From Bin87 sp963665395 (GTDB lineage Bacteria; Chloroflexota; Dehalococcoidia; Lucifugimonadales; UBA3495), in assembly GCA_963665395.2 (NCBI GenBank), contig OY762251.1, forward strand, positions 806,001 to 870,000: a DNA stretch of 64,000 bases. Reading direction: 5' to 3'. Shown piece after piece: positions 1-7,138 of this stretch (positions are counted from its first letter, which is position 1; each line of letters opens with the position of its first letter). The translations under genes were made by a program, and so were the position numbers. The notes under the pieces were generated by a model. That model did no database searches and was not told the DNA's origin. It was given only the letters and a program-made list of their open reading frames with translations.

Positions 1-227
1 GTAACGTCGGCCCCGTCGGCCTGCACGGCAAAGGCAGTGCATGACTTGACGGTTACACCGTTCATCTTGACGACGCAGGCCCCGCACTGGCTGGTGTCGC
101 AGCCGATTTTGGTTCCGGTAAGGTTCAGGGTTTCCCGCAAAAAGTGAACCAGCAGCGTGCGCGGCTCCACCTCGGCGGAATGGGAGCGGCCATTCACGTT
201 CACCGTGATGGGTACTGTGTTGGGCAA
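1..227 (-). CDS. (2Fe-2S) ferredoxin-like subunit, CoxS type (C-terminal part beyond window)
   Basis: This is the N-terminal 75 residues of a small iron-sulfur subunit of the xanthine dehydrogenase / aerobic CO dehydrogenase family, which passes electrons from a molybdenum hydroxylase subunit to a flavin subunit. The plant-type 2Fe-2S signature is complete: Cys43, Cys48, Cys51 and Cys63 in the C-x4-C-G-x-C-x11-C pattern, followed by the AFAVQADG segment usual for the family. The start is a TTG at 225-227, chosen because a perfect AGGAGG lies just upstream (235-240 on the minus strand) and the family motif begins at once. The C-terminal helical [2Fe-2S]-2 domain and the partner subunits lie outside the window. 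The exact substrate of the enzyme cannot be told from this fragment. Confidence 0.85.
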   Translation of the reverse strand, partial: MPNTVPITVNVNGRSHSAEVEPRTLLVHFLRETLNLTGTKIGCDTSQCGACVVKMNGVTVKSCTAFAVQADGADV

Positions 228-381
228 GATAACACCTCCTCTGTCAGAAAACCCGCCGCATACGGCGGAGCGGCAAGGATGAGGTAGTGAATGGGGCCGA
301 CCGACTGCGGCAAGCGGCGTCGGCAGCCGTGCGGCAGTATAGACGGCAGGCCGGCGGACGGTCAAATTGGGAGAAATAACG

Positions 382-495
382 GGTAGCGTTGCTATTTAGG
401 TGGTTGCACCTTGTAGGGGCGAATAATTATTCGCCCCTACACGCACGGGCAACTGGATTTTGCCAAAATTAAACCACCTAAAACGGAACGTTACT
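382..495. mobile_element. MITE-A copy 1 with target duplication
   Basis: This is a 114-bp miniature element with imperfect terminal inverted repeats (GGTAGCGTTGCTATTTAGG on the left; the right end read in reverse is AGTAACGTTCCGTTTTAGG). It is flanked by the 8-bp direct repeat GAAATAAC (373-380 and 496-503), which marks an insertion event. Its core contains one copy of the 28-bp palindrome at 413-440. No coding capacity. The mobilising transposase is not in the window. Confidence 0.75.
413..440. repeat. 28-bp perfect palindrome, copy 1
   Basis: Perfect inverted repeat with half-site GTAGGGGCGAATAA. Six full copies (one with a single mismatch) and two variants occur in the window, four between genes and two inside one reading frame. 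RNA of this sequence would form a 14-bp hairpin; some intergenic copies sit just after genes and may act as transcript ends. Confidence 0.85.
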
Positions 496-506
496 GAAAT
501 AACACA

Positions 507-632
507 GGCTATCGCACCATCCCCGTCATTCCGGCGCAAGCCGGAATCCAGTTACCGAATTCGTTAGCTGTGTCTCCGAATAGTTCACATTAGACCGCAT
601 GGACTCCGGCTTTCGCCGGAGCGACGGATATG
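507..632. repeat. Degenerate palindromic element related to MITE-C
   Basis: This gap segment begins GGCTATCGCA like the terminal repeat of MITE-C (2243-2405) and contains facing copies of the CGTCATTCCGGCG / CGCCGGAGCGACGG motif. The right end is eroded. Nothing else is visible between the CoxS fragment and the GNAT gene apart from MITE-A copy 1. Confidence 0.5.
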
Positions 633-713
633 TAACCTCTGCCGCGATTGACTTGGGAAATAACGTACCCTCTCAGACGATTAACTCATCTGCGCTACGG
701 AGTCGTCCCTGTT

Positions 714-1220
714 CTAAACCCCCGCCACCGCGCTACGCCGTTCCACGATAACCGTATCGCGCCAGACGCCGTTGAGCATGGCGACCCGTTTGCGCCGGCC
801 CAGGATGCGAAAACCGCAAGCCAGGTGGATAGCGATACTGGCCTCATTTTCGGGAAAGACGCTGCTTTGCAACGTCCAGAAGCCGGCTGATTCAGTATCC
901 TTCACAAACTCATTGAGCAGGACTTTCCCGATCCCAAGGCCCCGGTGCGCTTCGTCCACATAGATGCTGTGCTCGGCCACCCCGGCGTAACAGGCCCGGC
1001 TGGACACCGGCGACAGGGCGGCCCAACCCACCACCAAACCATCGCGCCGCGCCACCAGCCGGCAGACGGGTAGATGGTTGCGATCCCACGTCTCCCACTC
1101 CGGCGCTTGCGTCTCGAAGGTTGCGTTGCCGGTGGCTATGCCGGCGGCGTAGATCCGGCGCACCGCCGGCCAGTCCGTCGGGCTCATCGGTTCGATCACG
1201 ATGTCAGTCGGCAGCGACAT
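714..1220 (-). CDS. GNAT-family N-acetyltransferase (phosphinothricin acetyltransferase-like)
   Basis: A 168-residue acetyltransferase that probably transfers acetyl from acetyl-CoA to a small amine in the cytosol. The acetyl-CoA pyrophosphate loop is visible as RGLGIGK after the VDEAHR strand, and the N-terminal strand (IVIEPMSPTDWPAV) and the C-terminal ACGFRILGRRKRVAML segment follow the Pat/YncA pattern. The longer frame starts at 1256, but those 12 extra residues are not family-like, so the ATG at 1220 is preferred. It stands alone between repeats; the substrate is unknown. Phosphinothricin, methionine sulfoximine or a polyamine are possible by family, but none is shown here. Confidence 0.8.
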   Translation of the reverse strand: MSLPTDIVIEPMSPTDWPAVRRIYAAGIATGNATFETQAPEWETWDRNHLPVCRLVARRDGLVVGWAALSPVSSRACYAGVAEHSIYVDEAHRGLGIGKVLLNEFVKDTESAGFWTLQSSVFPENEASIAIHLACGFRILGRRKRVAMLNGVWRDTVIVERRSAVAGV

Positions 1221-1255
1221 GGTTCTCAGCATACAACACAGCGGGCTGAGTGACA

Positions 1256-1370
1256 CGGTAGCGTTCCAATTCAGGCGGTTTCCCTTCGTAGGGGCGAATA
1301 ATTATTCGCCCCTGCACGCACTCGCAACTGGATTTTCCCAAATTAAACCACCTGAAACGGAACGCTACCG
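1256..1370. mobile_element. MITE-A copy 2
   Basis: This 115-bp element has near-perfect terminal inverted repeats (CGGTAGCGTTCC and its reverse complement GGAACGCTACCG at the right end). The core carries a 28-bp palindrome with one mismatch at 1288-1315. No clear target duplication is seen. It lies directly upstream of the GNAT gene. Confidence 0.75.
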
Positions 1371-1507
1371 CCGGATTTGGCGGGATTGACTGGATTGACT
1401 GGATTGAGGCAATCTCTGCCGTTGCCCGGCTCCAATCCTGCCAATCCTCTAAATCCTGACCATCCTGCTTCTGACAATTTCCAAAAGTCGGTACGCATGA
1501 AGTGACA
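1371..1507. repeat. Fragments of the TCAGAAGC-type dispersed repeat
   Basis: Two A/T-poor tracts resembling GGATTGACTGGATTGA and AATCCTCTAAATCCTG end in CTGCTTCTGACAATT. The same end module recurs at 2594-2707, 5529-5571, 34050-34103, 35295-35347 and 62254-62353. Noncoding. Confidence 0.5.
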
Positions 1508-1642
1508 CGGTAGCGTTGCGTTTTAGGTGGTTTGGTCTTTGTCATTGCGAGCGTAGCGTGGCAATCCCGTTGGCGTAGCAGCAGTTTTAGCCACTCGAAT
1601 GCGTTGCCGGAAAACTGAACCACCTAAATTGCAACGCTACCG
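1508..1642. mobile_element. MITE-A copy 3 with alternative core
   Basis: This 135-bp element has the same terminal repeats as copies 1 and 2 (CGGTAGCGTTGC on the left, GCAACGCTACCG on the right). Its core differs: the palindrome is replaced by a module containing GTCATTGCGAGCGTAGCGTG, also found in MITE-A copy 4 and MITE-B. Ends and cores therefore recombine or are exchanged between families. Confidence 0.75.
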
Positions 1643-1713
1643 GTCGAAGAACGGTTTGACCCTGTTCGCGGCCAAACCTACAATGTGCGCCGCCAATACG
1701 GGAGATGCACTCG

Positions 1714-2238
1714 GTGAAGCGACCTCTCAAACGCCCGAAAATGCCGGCGTCCCTATCGCGCCTGGCAATCGTCGCGCTGGCAGTCCTGCTGTTGAGCGGG
1801 GCAGCCGGTTGCGCGACGGGACAGCCGGCCGCCGACTTCACCCTGACCACCTTCGCCGGCGAGCGGTTCCGCCTGTCGGAACAGCGGGGCAAGGCAGTGG
1901 TCATCAACTTCTGGTATCCCTCCTGTCCCCCCTGCCGCGACGAGATGCCGGCCTTCCAGGAAGTTTGGGAACAATACCGGGGGCGCAACGTGCGTATCAT
2001 CGGGCTGTTCGTGCCCCAGGGTTTCGATACCGAGGTCGAAGCGCGGCAGTTCGTTGACGAGCTGGGACTGACCTTCGACTTCGCCACCGACGTGCGCGCC
2101 GTGGTGGCCCAGGAATACGCCGTGCAGTTTTTCCCAACGACTTACTTCATCGACCAGGCTGGCCGCGTCCACATCATGGAAATCAGCCGCATGGACTACG
2201 ACCGCCTCACCGACATACTGGAAGATCTGCTCGGTTAG
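1714..2238 (+). CDS. TlpA/ResA-like thioredoxin-fold lipoprotein
   Basis: A membrane-anchored thiol-disulfide oxidoreductase of the AhpC/TSA-TlpA type, expected outside the cytoplasmic membrane, where it reduces or oxidises cysteines of partner proteins such as c-type cytochrome apoproteins. The N-terminus is basic, then a hydrophobic stretch ends in a possible lipobox (SGAAGC). The thioredoxin fold follows with the active site YPSCPPCRDE and the cis-proline loop FFPTTYFID near residue 147. An ATG at 1705 is also possible, but GGGAG (1700-1704) is spaced correctly for the GTG at 1714. A MITE-C element begins five bases after the stop codon, and the stop itself is part of that element's target duplication. 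No electron-donor partner is adjacent. Confidence 0.85.
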   Translation: MKRPLKRPKMPASLSRLAIVALAVLLLSGAAGCATGQPAADFTLTTFAGERFRLSEQRGKAVVINFWYPSCPPCRDEMPAFQEVWEQYRGRNVRIIGLFVPQGFDTEVEARQFVDELGLTFDFATDVRAVVAQEYAVQFFPTTYFIDQAGRVHIMEISRMDYDRLTDILEDLLG

Positions 2239-2242
2239 CCCA

Positions 2243-2405
2243 CAGGGCTATCGCATATGAAATCACTCACCCGTCACTCCAGCGAAAACCGGAGTCCATT
2301 GGTCAAACAGTAAATGAATCTGAAACGTGGCTAACGAATTCGGCCACTGGATTCCGGCTTTCGCCGGAATGACGGGCGTTAAACCGGCCATATGCGATAG
2401 CCCTG
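2243..2405. mobile_element. MITE-C with perfect TIR and 10-bp target duplication
   Basis: This 163-bp element has perfect 17-bp terminal inverted repeats (CAGGGCTATCGCATATG and its complement) and is flanked by the 10-bp direct repeat GGTTAGCCCA (2233-2242, 2406-2415). It inserted at the stop codon of the TlpA-like gene. Its inside holds facing CGTCAYTCC / GGAATGACGGG motifs. Confidence 0.85.
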
Positions 2406-2420
2406 GGTTAGCCCATGTCA

Positions 2421-2922
2421 TAGGAGTTACGCTCACGCGTACCCACTTTCCCCAAACTGTCATTGCGAGCGCAGCGCGGCAATCTCGTCGAGGTAACGAA
2501 CGTCGCTCTTGGAACGAGATCGCCATCCGCCAGCGGCGGACTTCGCTCCTCGCGATGACAAACTGGGTACGCGTAAGCCATTTTGGTAGCTTGTCAGAAG
2601 CAAGATTTACCGGATTTGTAGGATGTACCGGATTGGGTGCGCCTCTGCCGTCGGATGATCTCAATCCTGATAATCCGTCAAATCCGGGAAATCCTGCTTC
2701 TGACATTCCGCCCCCGGAAAGTGGGTACGCGTGAGAGGAGTTACGCACTTGAAATTACAGGCTCGTCATTCCGGCGAAAGAACGTCACCCCGTACTTGAT
2801 ACGGGGCCGGAATCCAGGAGCTTTATGGTGAACCAATCAGGAACTATGTTAACAATTTCGGTCACTGGATTCCCGCTTTCGCGGGAACGACGGGTGTAAA
2901 TTCGTTCAACTGCGTAACTCCT
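2421..2922. mobile_element. MITE-D split by inserted MITE-B (nested elements)
   Basis: The outer element (MITE-D) has inverted ends AGGAGTTACGCACTTGAA and TTCAACTGCGTAACTCC and is flanked by ATGTCAT (2414-2420, 2923-2929). Inside its left end sits a second element at 2432-2735 with perfect 20-bp TIRs (CTCACGCGTACCCACTTTCC), flanked by the 10-bp duplication AGGAGTTACG (2422-2431, 2736-2745). That inner element in turn contains a TCAGAAGC-type repeat at 2594-2707 and an extra internal terminal repeat near 2561-2576. No gene is present in this 500-bp stretch. Confidence 0.8.
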
Positions 2923-2993
2923 ATGTCATTGCGACCCCGTACTTGATACGGGGTTGGCAATCTCGTCAAAATAGGAACCGCCTGCCCTCGACC

Positions 2994-3455
2994 ATGCCAG
3001 TTTTAGACGTCATCCTGCTCATCATCCGCTGGGCCCACGCCCTGGCCGCCGTAACCTGGATCGGCGGCAGCCTGTTCATGCTGCTGGCGGCCCGGCCAGC
3101 CTTGCGTTCTGTCGATGCGGACGGGCTGGTGGGCCGCGTCCTGGCCGCCGAGTTCCGCCCCATCGTCGTTACCGCCATCGCCGTCCTGATTGTGACGGGC
3201 GTGATACTGACGGTGGACCGGCTGACTTCCGACGCCGCCGGCATCGCCTATACCATCGTGCTGGTCGCCAAAATCCTGCTGGCGGTGTACGCTTTTGCTA
3301 TCGCCTGGCTGCTTCCCCGGCGACGAAGCGATGCTACGGCCCGCATTGGCCGCGCGCTATCCGGCCCGGCTGCTCTGACCATCGTCGGCGTCATAGTGAT
3401 CGGGTTGGCCGACGTGCTGGCCTGGCTTTTCGAGCAAGGATTGATTGGCCCATGA
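2994..3455 (+). CDS. Four-helix integral membrane protein, CopD-like
   Basis: A 153-residue polytopic membrane protein with four hydrophobic helices: VILLIIRWAHALAAVTWIGG near the N-terminus, then IVVTAIAVLIVTGVILTV, IVLVAKILLAVYAFAIAWLL and LTIVGVIVIGLADVLAWLF. The RWAHALAAVTWIGGSLFM stretch, with a His in helix 1 and a WxGG turn, is typical of CopD/DUF2269-like four-helix proteins, in which such histidines may bind haem or metal. The start at 2994 is preferred because upstream codons (from 2943) are repeat sequence. The stop overlaps the start of the Trm112-like gene (ATGA at 3452-3455), so the two are co-translated. Function is not assigned. Confidence 0.7.
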   Translation: MPVLDVILLIIRWAHALAAVTWIGGSLFMLLAARPALRSVDADGLVGRVLAAEFRPIVVTAIAVLIVTGVILTVDRLTSDAAGIAYTIVLVAKILLAVYAFAIAWLLPRRRSDATARIGRALSGPAALTIVGVIVIGLADVLAWLFEQGLIGP

Positions 3456-3667
3456 GAACCGACCTGCTGGACATCCTGGCCTGCCCCGTCTGCAAAGGCC
3501 CGCTGACCCTGAAGGCGGAAACCATCGCGCCCGGCAATGCCCCCGACGCCGGCGAGGTGCTCACGGGCGCTCTCATTTGCGAGCCGTGCCACGAGCGCTA
3601 CCCCATCGCCGACGGCATCCCCAACCTGCTGCCGCCGGATTTGCGGGACGCTGATCTGCTGCGATAG
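3452..3667 (+). CDS. Trm112-family small zinc protein
   Basis: This 71-residue protein matches the Trm112p/YcaR family: it opens with LLDILACPVCKGPL, carries a second CEPCHERYPI pair and ends with IADGIPNLLP, the usual closing strand. The four cysteines (two CxxC) should bind zinc. In eukaryotes Trm112 activates methyltransferases; the bacterial role is poorly defined and is often inferred to be a methyltransferase partner. Start and stop are tightly coupled to the upstream membrane protein by an ATGA overlap. The insert ETIAPGNAPDAGEVLTG between the two CxxC pairs is longer than in the short E. coli homologue. Confidence 0.85.
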   Translation: MRTDLLDILACPVCKGPLTLKAETIAPGNAPDAGEVLTGALICEPCHERYPIADGIPNLLPPDLRDADLLR

Positions 3668-3688
3668 ACTTGGTTTTGGAGGCATACC

Positions 3689-4099
3689 ATGACGATAGAC
3701 TTGGACAAGCTGTACCTGGAAGAAGCGCTTGGGGGCAAATACCGGAAACTGTACGAATACCTGTGCGGCCTGGCGGAAACCGAGTGGAGCGCATCCTTCA
3801 CCGAAATCGAAGCCATCGTCGGGTTTGAATTGCCCCCGGCCGCCCGCGAGTACCGCCCCTGGTGGTCAGACAGTGGGTTTGGTCACGTCAGGACCTGGCT
3901 GGCCGCCGGCTGGAAAACGGCCAAGGTGGATATAGACGCTGAGACGGCGATGTTCTGGCGGAAGGATTCGCCAGCTTTCCGCCGACGGACCCTCGATGAA
4001 ATATGGCCGGTGCACTCCGTGGGAGCCTGGCCGGAGGGCTTGAGCCTGCGGCGCGAGGACCTTTACCGGGAATGGGAACGGGTCGCTGATGTTTATTGA
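3689..4099 (+). CDS. DUF7662-type protein, possible antitoxin partner of the PIN gene
   Basis: A 136-residue protein. The pattern GGKYRKLYEYLC, FTEIEAIVGFELPPAAREYRPWW, then RTWLAAGWKTAKVDI and a final MFWRK matches the DUF7662 family as I remember it (KYxxLxxyL, FxxIExilG.LPxSAxxyxxWW, aWlxaGwxV). The family has no firm biochemical role. GGAGG at 3678-3682 precedes the ATG. Its last 11 bases overlap the start of the PIN-domain gene, an arrangement usual for antitoxin-toxin pairs. The C-terminal 35 residues (after the conserved domain) are charged and could form the toxin-binding tail. Antitoxin function is inference from gene order only. Confidence 0.7.
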   Translation: MTIDLDKLYLEEALGGKYRKLYEYLCGLAETEWSASFTEIEAIVGFELPPAAREYRPWWSDSGFGHVRTWLAAGWKTAKVDIDAETAMFWRKDSPAFRRRTLDEIWPVHSVGAWPEGLSLRREDLYREWERVADVY

Positions 4100-4544
4100 C
4101 ACCAATGTCCTGGTGAATGCCCGTTTTGCCGAAGCTGCGGACCACTCCCGCGCCCGGAGCCTGTTGGAACGCGCATCCCTTGACCGCGAACCGCTGCGGA
4201 TTAGCCGCCAGATTATACGTGAGTACTTGGCGGTGGTTACGCGCCCGCAAATTTGGTTGGTTCCCCTGACTCGAGAGCAGATTCTTGATGACGTAGATCG
4301 GATGCTCAGGGATTTTGAAATGCTCGAGGACGGGTTGGAAGTAACCACGTTGTTGCTTAATCTGTTCCGAGAGTTCCCGATGGGCGGGCGGCAAATTCAC
4401 GACGCCAACATCGTAGCAACCATGCTGGCCCACGGGGAGCGTCGCCTGCTGACGTTCAACACCGCAGACTTCCGCCGTTACGGAGACCGTATAGAATTGA
4501 TTGACACCTACGGTCAAACTCGCCACAGAAGTAGGGGCGAATAA
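4089..4544 (+). CDS. PIN-domain ribonuclease (VapC-like toxin)
   Basis: A 151-residue PIN-domain protein, a Mg-dependent endoribonuclease fold found in VapC toxins. The acidic active-site residues are visible: Asp4 in FIDTN, Glu45 in IIREYLAVV, Asp105 in IHDANIVATM and the LTFNTADF motif around residues 121-128. It overlaps the DUF7662 gene by 11 bp, so the two are translationally coupled. The last residues (RSRGE) and the TAA stop are supplied by a 28-bp palindrome at 4531-4558, so insertion of this repeat has probably trimmed or replaced the original C-terminus. The hairpin may also end the transcript. Toxicity is expected from the family, not shown. Confidence 0.85.
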   Translation: MFIDTNVLVNARFAEAADHSRARSLLERASLDREPLRISRQIIREYLAVVTRPQIWLVPLTREQILDDVDRMLRDFEMLEDGLEVTTLLLNLFREFPMGGRQIHDANIVATMLAHGERRLLTFNTADFRRYGDRIELIDTYGQTRHRSRGE

Positions 4545-4558
4545 TTATTCGCCCCTAC
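4531..4558. repeat. 28-bp palindrome, copy supplying a stop codon
   Basis: Perfect copy of the 28-bp palindrome. Its GAATAA places the stop codon of the PIN gene, and it separates that gene from the convergent UGSC gene. It may serve as a bidirectional terminator, although there is no U-tract. Confidence 0.75.
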
Positions 4559-4582
4559 GCGTACCCGGTATGGTTTGGAAGG

Positions 4583-5119
4583 TCAGCCCCCCGTCAGGAT
4601 GGCTACCACCTCCGTGGCCAGGCCCTCGGCCCGCTCCCGCAGGGCCGGGCGGGCCAGGTTCTCGATGGGGTGCGCCGTGAAGATGGTCGGGTAGTCCTCC
4701 GCGCCCCACATCTTGGCCATGGCGTTGGCCGTGGGAATAAAGCGGTCGGTGCAAATCGTGGCGGAGGGGAGGCCGGCCTTCTCAACGTGGATTCCGTCGT
4801 GCACACTGCACGCGCTGCAGCTCCCTCAATCGCCGATGGCGACCACCACCGAGTCCACGTTGGCGACCAGTTCCTGCAACTCCTGCGGGTCGGCCGGCCG
4901 GGATGCGCTGGGCTTGCGGAGCCAGCGCACCTCTCGGATTTCGTAGCGGTTGCGCAGCACCTCGGCCAGTTCTTCCAGCAGCACGTCGGCGTTGCGCTTG
5001 CTGTCGTCAATCAGCCCGACGCGAGTGCCGGCCAGCGAGGGCAGGCGGGGTGCCCCGTCAAAGGGCGCGATCACCGGCTCGGTAACCGGGTTGACCAGTT
5101 GATAGGTTTGGGTTGTCAT
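4583..5119 (-). CDS. UGSC-family selenoprotein (in-frame UGA = selenocysteine)
   Basis: Reading from the ATG at 5119 (AAGGAG upstream) gives 178 codons interrupted only by a TGA at 4826-4828, codon 98. The residues around it read AIGD-[UGA]-GSCSACS, exactly the U-G-S-C motif for which the UGSC family of (seleno)proteins is named. The frame continues as a family-like C-terminus (VHDGIHVEKAGLPSATI, FTAHPIENLARPALRERA). The UGA is therefore read here as selenocysteine. A 6-bp hairpin with a 3-nt loop starting with G lies 20 nt downstream, in the range of bacterial SECIS elements. N-terminal residues GTRVGLIDDSKRNADVLLEEL suggest a Rossmann-like half. The biochemical reaction is not established. 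Split annotation into two ORFs would be the usual error. Confidence 0.85.
4798..4812 (-). promoter_or_regulatory. Candidate bacterial SECIS hairpin
   Basis: On the coding strand CGTGCA-GTG-TGCACG forms a 6-bp stem with loop GTG. The loop begins 20 nt after the UGA (4826-4828). Known bacterial SECIS elements have a small apical loop with a G in its first positions about 16-37 nt from the UGA, so the position and loop fit. The stem is short, and folding was not computed. Confidence 0.55.
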
Positions 5120-5132
5120 GTTCAGTTCTCCT

Positions 5133-5528
5133 TTATGCAGCCAATCGTTCAGCGTCTGCGATGTAGCCGGCGGTTTCCCGGATCCGACGCTCCGTATCTT
5201 CCAGCGGCTCACACAAGCCCATATAGAAGCAGTCGCCGTGCAATACGCCCTGCCGGGAATAATAGCGTCCAACCAGGCTGCGCACCGCCGGGTCTCTGGC
5301 CGCCAGAGCGCGCAACTCAGCGGAAGTTTCCGGCGTCCGCTCCGGCTCGTACCCGGTACGGGTCAGGATGAGGGCGTCGGTGGCCCGTTTAGTTGCGCCC
5401 CAGGCTTTTTCGGCGGCGTTGCGGATTTTGCCCATTTCCAGCATCTCCAGAGCGTCGTCGTAAAGCGTGTGGGCGTCGGCAAAGATAGCGTCGGCGCGAT
5501 GGTTGGCGATGGTCACGGACTGCTCCAA
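5133..5528 (-). CDS. PaREP1/HEPN-like small helical protein
   Basis: A 131-residue all-helical protein. The stretch ADAIFADAHTLYDDALEMLE then GKIRNAAEKAWGATKRATDA is the first-two-helix pattern of PaREP1/HEPN-type proteins (amphipathic helix, then a helix with AAEKAWxAxxxA). The second half (RRIRETAGYIADAERL) closes the bundle. No clear R-x4-6-H ribonuclease motif is present, so it may be a non-catalytic family member. It lies 13 bp upstream of the UGSC selenoprotein gene on the same strand, probably in one transcript with it and the 354-residue protein before it. Function unknown. Confidence 0.65.
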   Translation of the reverse strand: MEQSVTIANHRADAIFADAHTLYDDALEMLEMGKIRNAAEKAWGATKRATDALILTRTGYEPERTPETSAELRALAARDPAVRSLVGRYYSRQGVLHGDCFYMGLCEPLEDTERRIRETAGYIADAERLAA

Positions 5529-5571
5529 TCCAGCTAATCCTATAAATCCCGAAAATCCTGCTTCTGACGAT
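5529..5571. repeat. Short TCAGAAGC-type repeat fragment between genes
   Basis: The tract AATCCTATAAATCCCGAAAA then TCCTGCTTCTGACGATTT is a one-armed copy of the dispersed repeat seen at 1440-1480 and 62254-62353. It fills the gap between two minus-strand genes. Confidence 0.5.
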
Positions 5572-6636
5572 TTAAACCGGGCGCACTGGTTTGGTAACGG
5601 CGGTGGAGCCGACCTTCGGCCCCCAGCTCGGTATCACCGACGAGGAGTTCGATTCCTCGCCGCCGGCGAATACTAACAGAATATCCTCCGGTTCGGGAAT
5701 CAATGGCACCATCGTAGCCTCGTCGCCCGGCTCAACGTCGCCGGCCAGAACCAGCCCGCGCTTCAGGTCGGCCACTGAGCGTTGGATATTGGCGTGCAGG
5801 TACTCCCGCACCTGCTGCTTCGTCCAGTCCCGCCACAGGTTGCTGTTGCCGGCGATGGTGACCGCCACCTGCCCCTGCCGTATGCCCACCGACACATCGC
5901 CCACGGATCCTGATGTGGACATCGACGTTCCCAACGACGATGCCACGTCCGCGATGGCGTACAGGATGGCCTCGGGTCGCCCCACCGACCTCACTTGCCG
6001 GGGGCCCTCGCTGGCGAACACCGTAACCGTGCTGTCGCCGGCGTCGAAACCCCGCTCCACGTGCAACGGTGTCCAGTGGGTCTCGCCCTCCGCCTCAGCG
6101 ATGCAGTAGGTGTACTTGCCGGGATGCCCGATGACGCTGCGGTCGAACAGGCCGGGTATGGCGGCGCAGGCGTTCATCAGGATGAGTCGGATGGAGCGTC
6201 CGATGGTGCCGTTGGCCCGGTTGCCGGGGCCGAACAGGTTGTTGCGGCTGTTCAGCCCGATCTGCTCCCGAACCGGTCCGTTAACGATGCACAATATCGC
6301 CGCGCCGCCCATGCTGGAGGACGGCCCCACCAGGTTGAACACCGGATCCAGCATCGCCTCGGTAGCGGCCAGGACGACCGGAAAATACTCGGGCTGGCAG
6401 CCGGCCATCACCGCGTTGGCCGCCGCCTTCTCCACGGTGATGACCCGCCGGCGTTCCGGCAACTCGCCGATAACCTCATCCGGTTCGCGGTCCACGTAGC
6501 CGATAAACTCGGCCACCCGCGCCGTGGTGGGCGGCACGACGGGCAACCCGTCGCTCCAGCCTAACTCATACCCCTTCTCAATGGCGGAAAGGGCGTCATC
6601 CCAGGTGGTGGTAGTAATGTCGGTGAAAGTGGTCAA
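5572..6636 (-). CDS. Conserved uncharacterised protein next to the UGSC selenoprotein
   Basis: A 354-residue soluble protein that I do not recognise by function. Visible features: GYELGWSDGLPVVPPT near the N-terminus, a Gly-rich core (VGPSSSMGGAAILCIVNGP, then GPGNRANGTIGRSIRLIL) that could bind a cofactor, and two acidic segments. Proteins with the WSDGLPVxPPT opening are frequent near UGSC (seleno)proteins in environmental bacteria, and here the UGSC gene lies downstream on the same strand, so a joint role is inferred. The start is taken at a TTG (6636): the extra 34 codons back to 6738 overlap the preceding HEPN gene and are not conserved-looking. The weak GAGG ahead of this TTG is the main doubt. 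Confidence 0.65.
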   Translation of the reverse strand: MTTFTDITTTTWDDALSAIEKGYELGWSDGLPVVPPTTARVAEFIGYVDREPDEVIGELPERRRVITVEKAAANAVMAGCQPEYFPVVLAATEAMLDPVFNLVGPSSSMGGAAILCIVNGPVREQIGLNSRNNLFGPGNRANGTIGRSIRLILMNACAAIPGLFDRSVIGHPGKYTYCIAEAEGETHWTPLHVERGFDAGDSTVTVFASEGPRQVRSVGRPEAILYAIADVASSLGTSMSTSGSVGDVSVGIRQGQVAVTIAGNSNLWRDWTKQQVREYLHANIQRSVADLKRGLVLAGDVEPGDEATMVPLIPEPEDILLVFAGGEESNSSSVIPSWGPKVGSTAVTKPVRPV

Positions 6637-6658
6637 CTTTGAAACCTCGGTGGGGTGG

Positions 6659-7138
6659 CTATCTGTCGCGCAATAGAACCAGCATGGCAAGGGAACGGCG
6701 CTCTGTAATGCTAGCTGCATATAACGACTGAATGGCATTTTCGGCCCGATTGATTAGAGCGATGGCGTCGGAGCGACGGAAAAAGGCATCGGGGTCGTAA
6801 TCGGCCTGGTGGCGCTGTTCCTGTAAGACGGAGAACGACGTGGCGAAGGTTTGCATTCCGGGCGACAAGTTGGCGAGGTGTTGCTCCATGCGGTTTTTGG
6901 CAGGGCCGTGGTCAAGGGCGCGATAAGTTCGCGTCCAAGCCATTTTATCTGCCGCCGGCGATGTTCCGATGATGGTGTCGGCATTGCTGCCGCACAGTGC
7001 GTGGAACATCGCGTAGTATGCGGTGCTGACCGCCCGTTTGAGCATGGCCTGGCGCGGCCTTCCCCGCGCCGGCGCGCCAGTTGTGCCGGCCAGTAGTCTG
7101 GCCGCATCAATCAGATGGCTCCAGTCCATGACGCTCAT
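6659..7138 (-). CDS. HEPN-domain protein of a putative two-gene module (locus 1)
   Basis: A 159-residue helical protein with the HEPN architecture: DWSHLIDAARLL, then AVSTAYYAMFHALCGSNAD, and a C-terminal helix pair with EQRHQADYD. It is clearly related to the HEPN protein at 27885-28391 (AISTAYYAAYDALCESNAS, RIRADYH), and both end in a short LRDR/LQDRDR tail. HEPN proteins are commonly RNases using R-x4-6-H; here the motif position reads R-H-Q-A-D-Y-D, so the final His is replaced by Asp. The start ATG 7138 (or 7129) overlaps the stop of the upstream partner gene (7107) by about 30 bp, so the two are coupled. Toxin or regulator function is inference. Confidence 0.7.
   Translation of the reverse strand: MSVMDWSHLIDAARLLAGTTGAPARGRPRQAMLKRAVSTAYYAMFHALCGSNADTIIGTSPAADKMAWTRTYRALDHGPAKNRMEQHLANLSPGMQTFATSFSVLQEQRHQADYDPDAFFRRSDAIALINRAENAIQSLYAASITERRSLAMLVLLRDR

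Noticed and set aside
2239..2942. Possible CRISPR array because of repeated motifs
   Set aside because: The repeats are inverted, of unequal spacing and bounded by target duplications; they are nested transposable elements. No cas gene is present.
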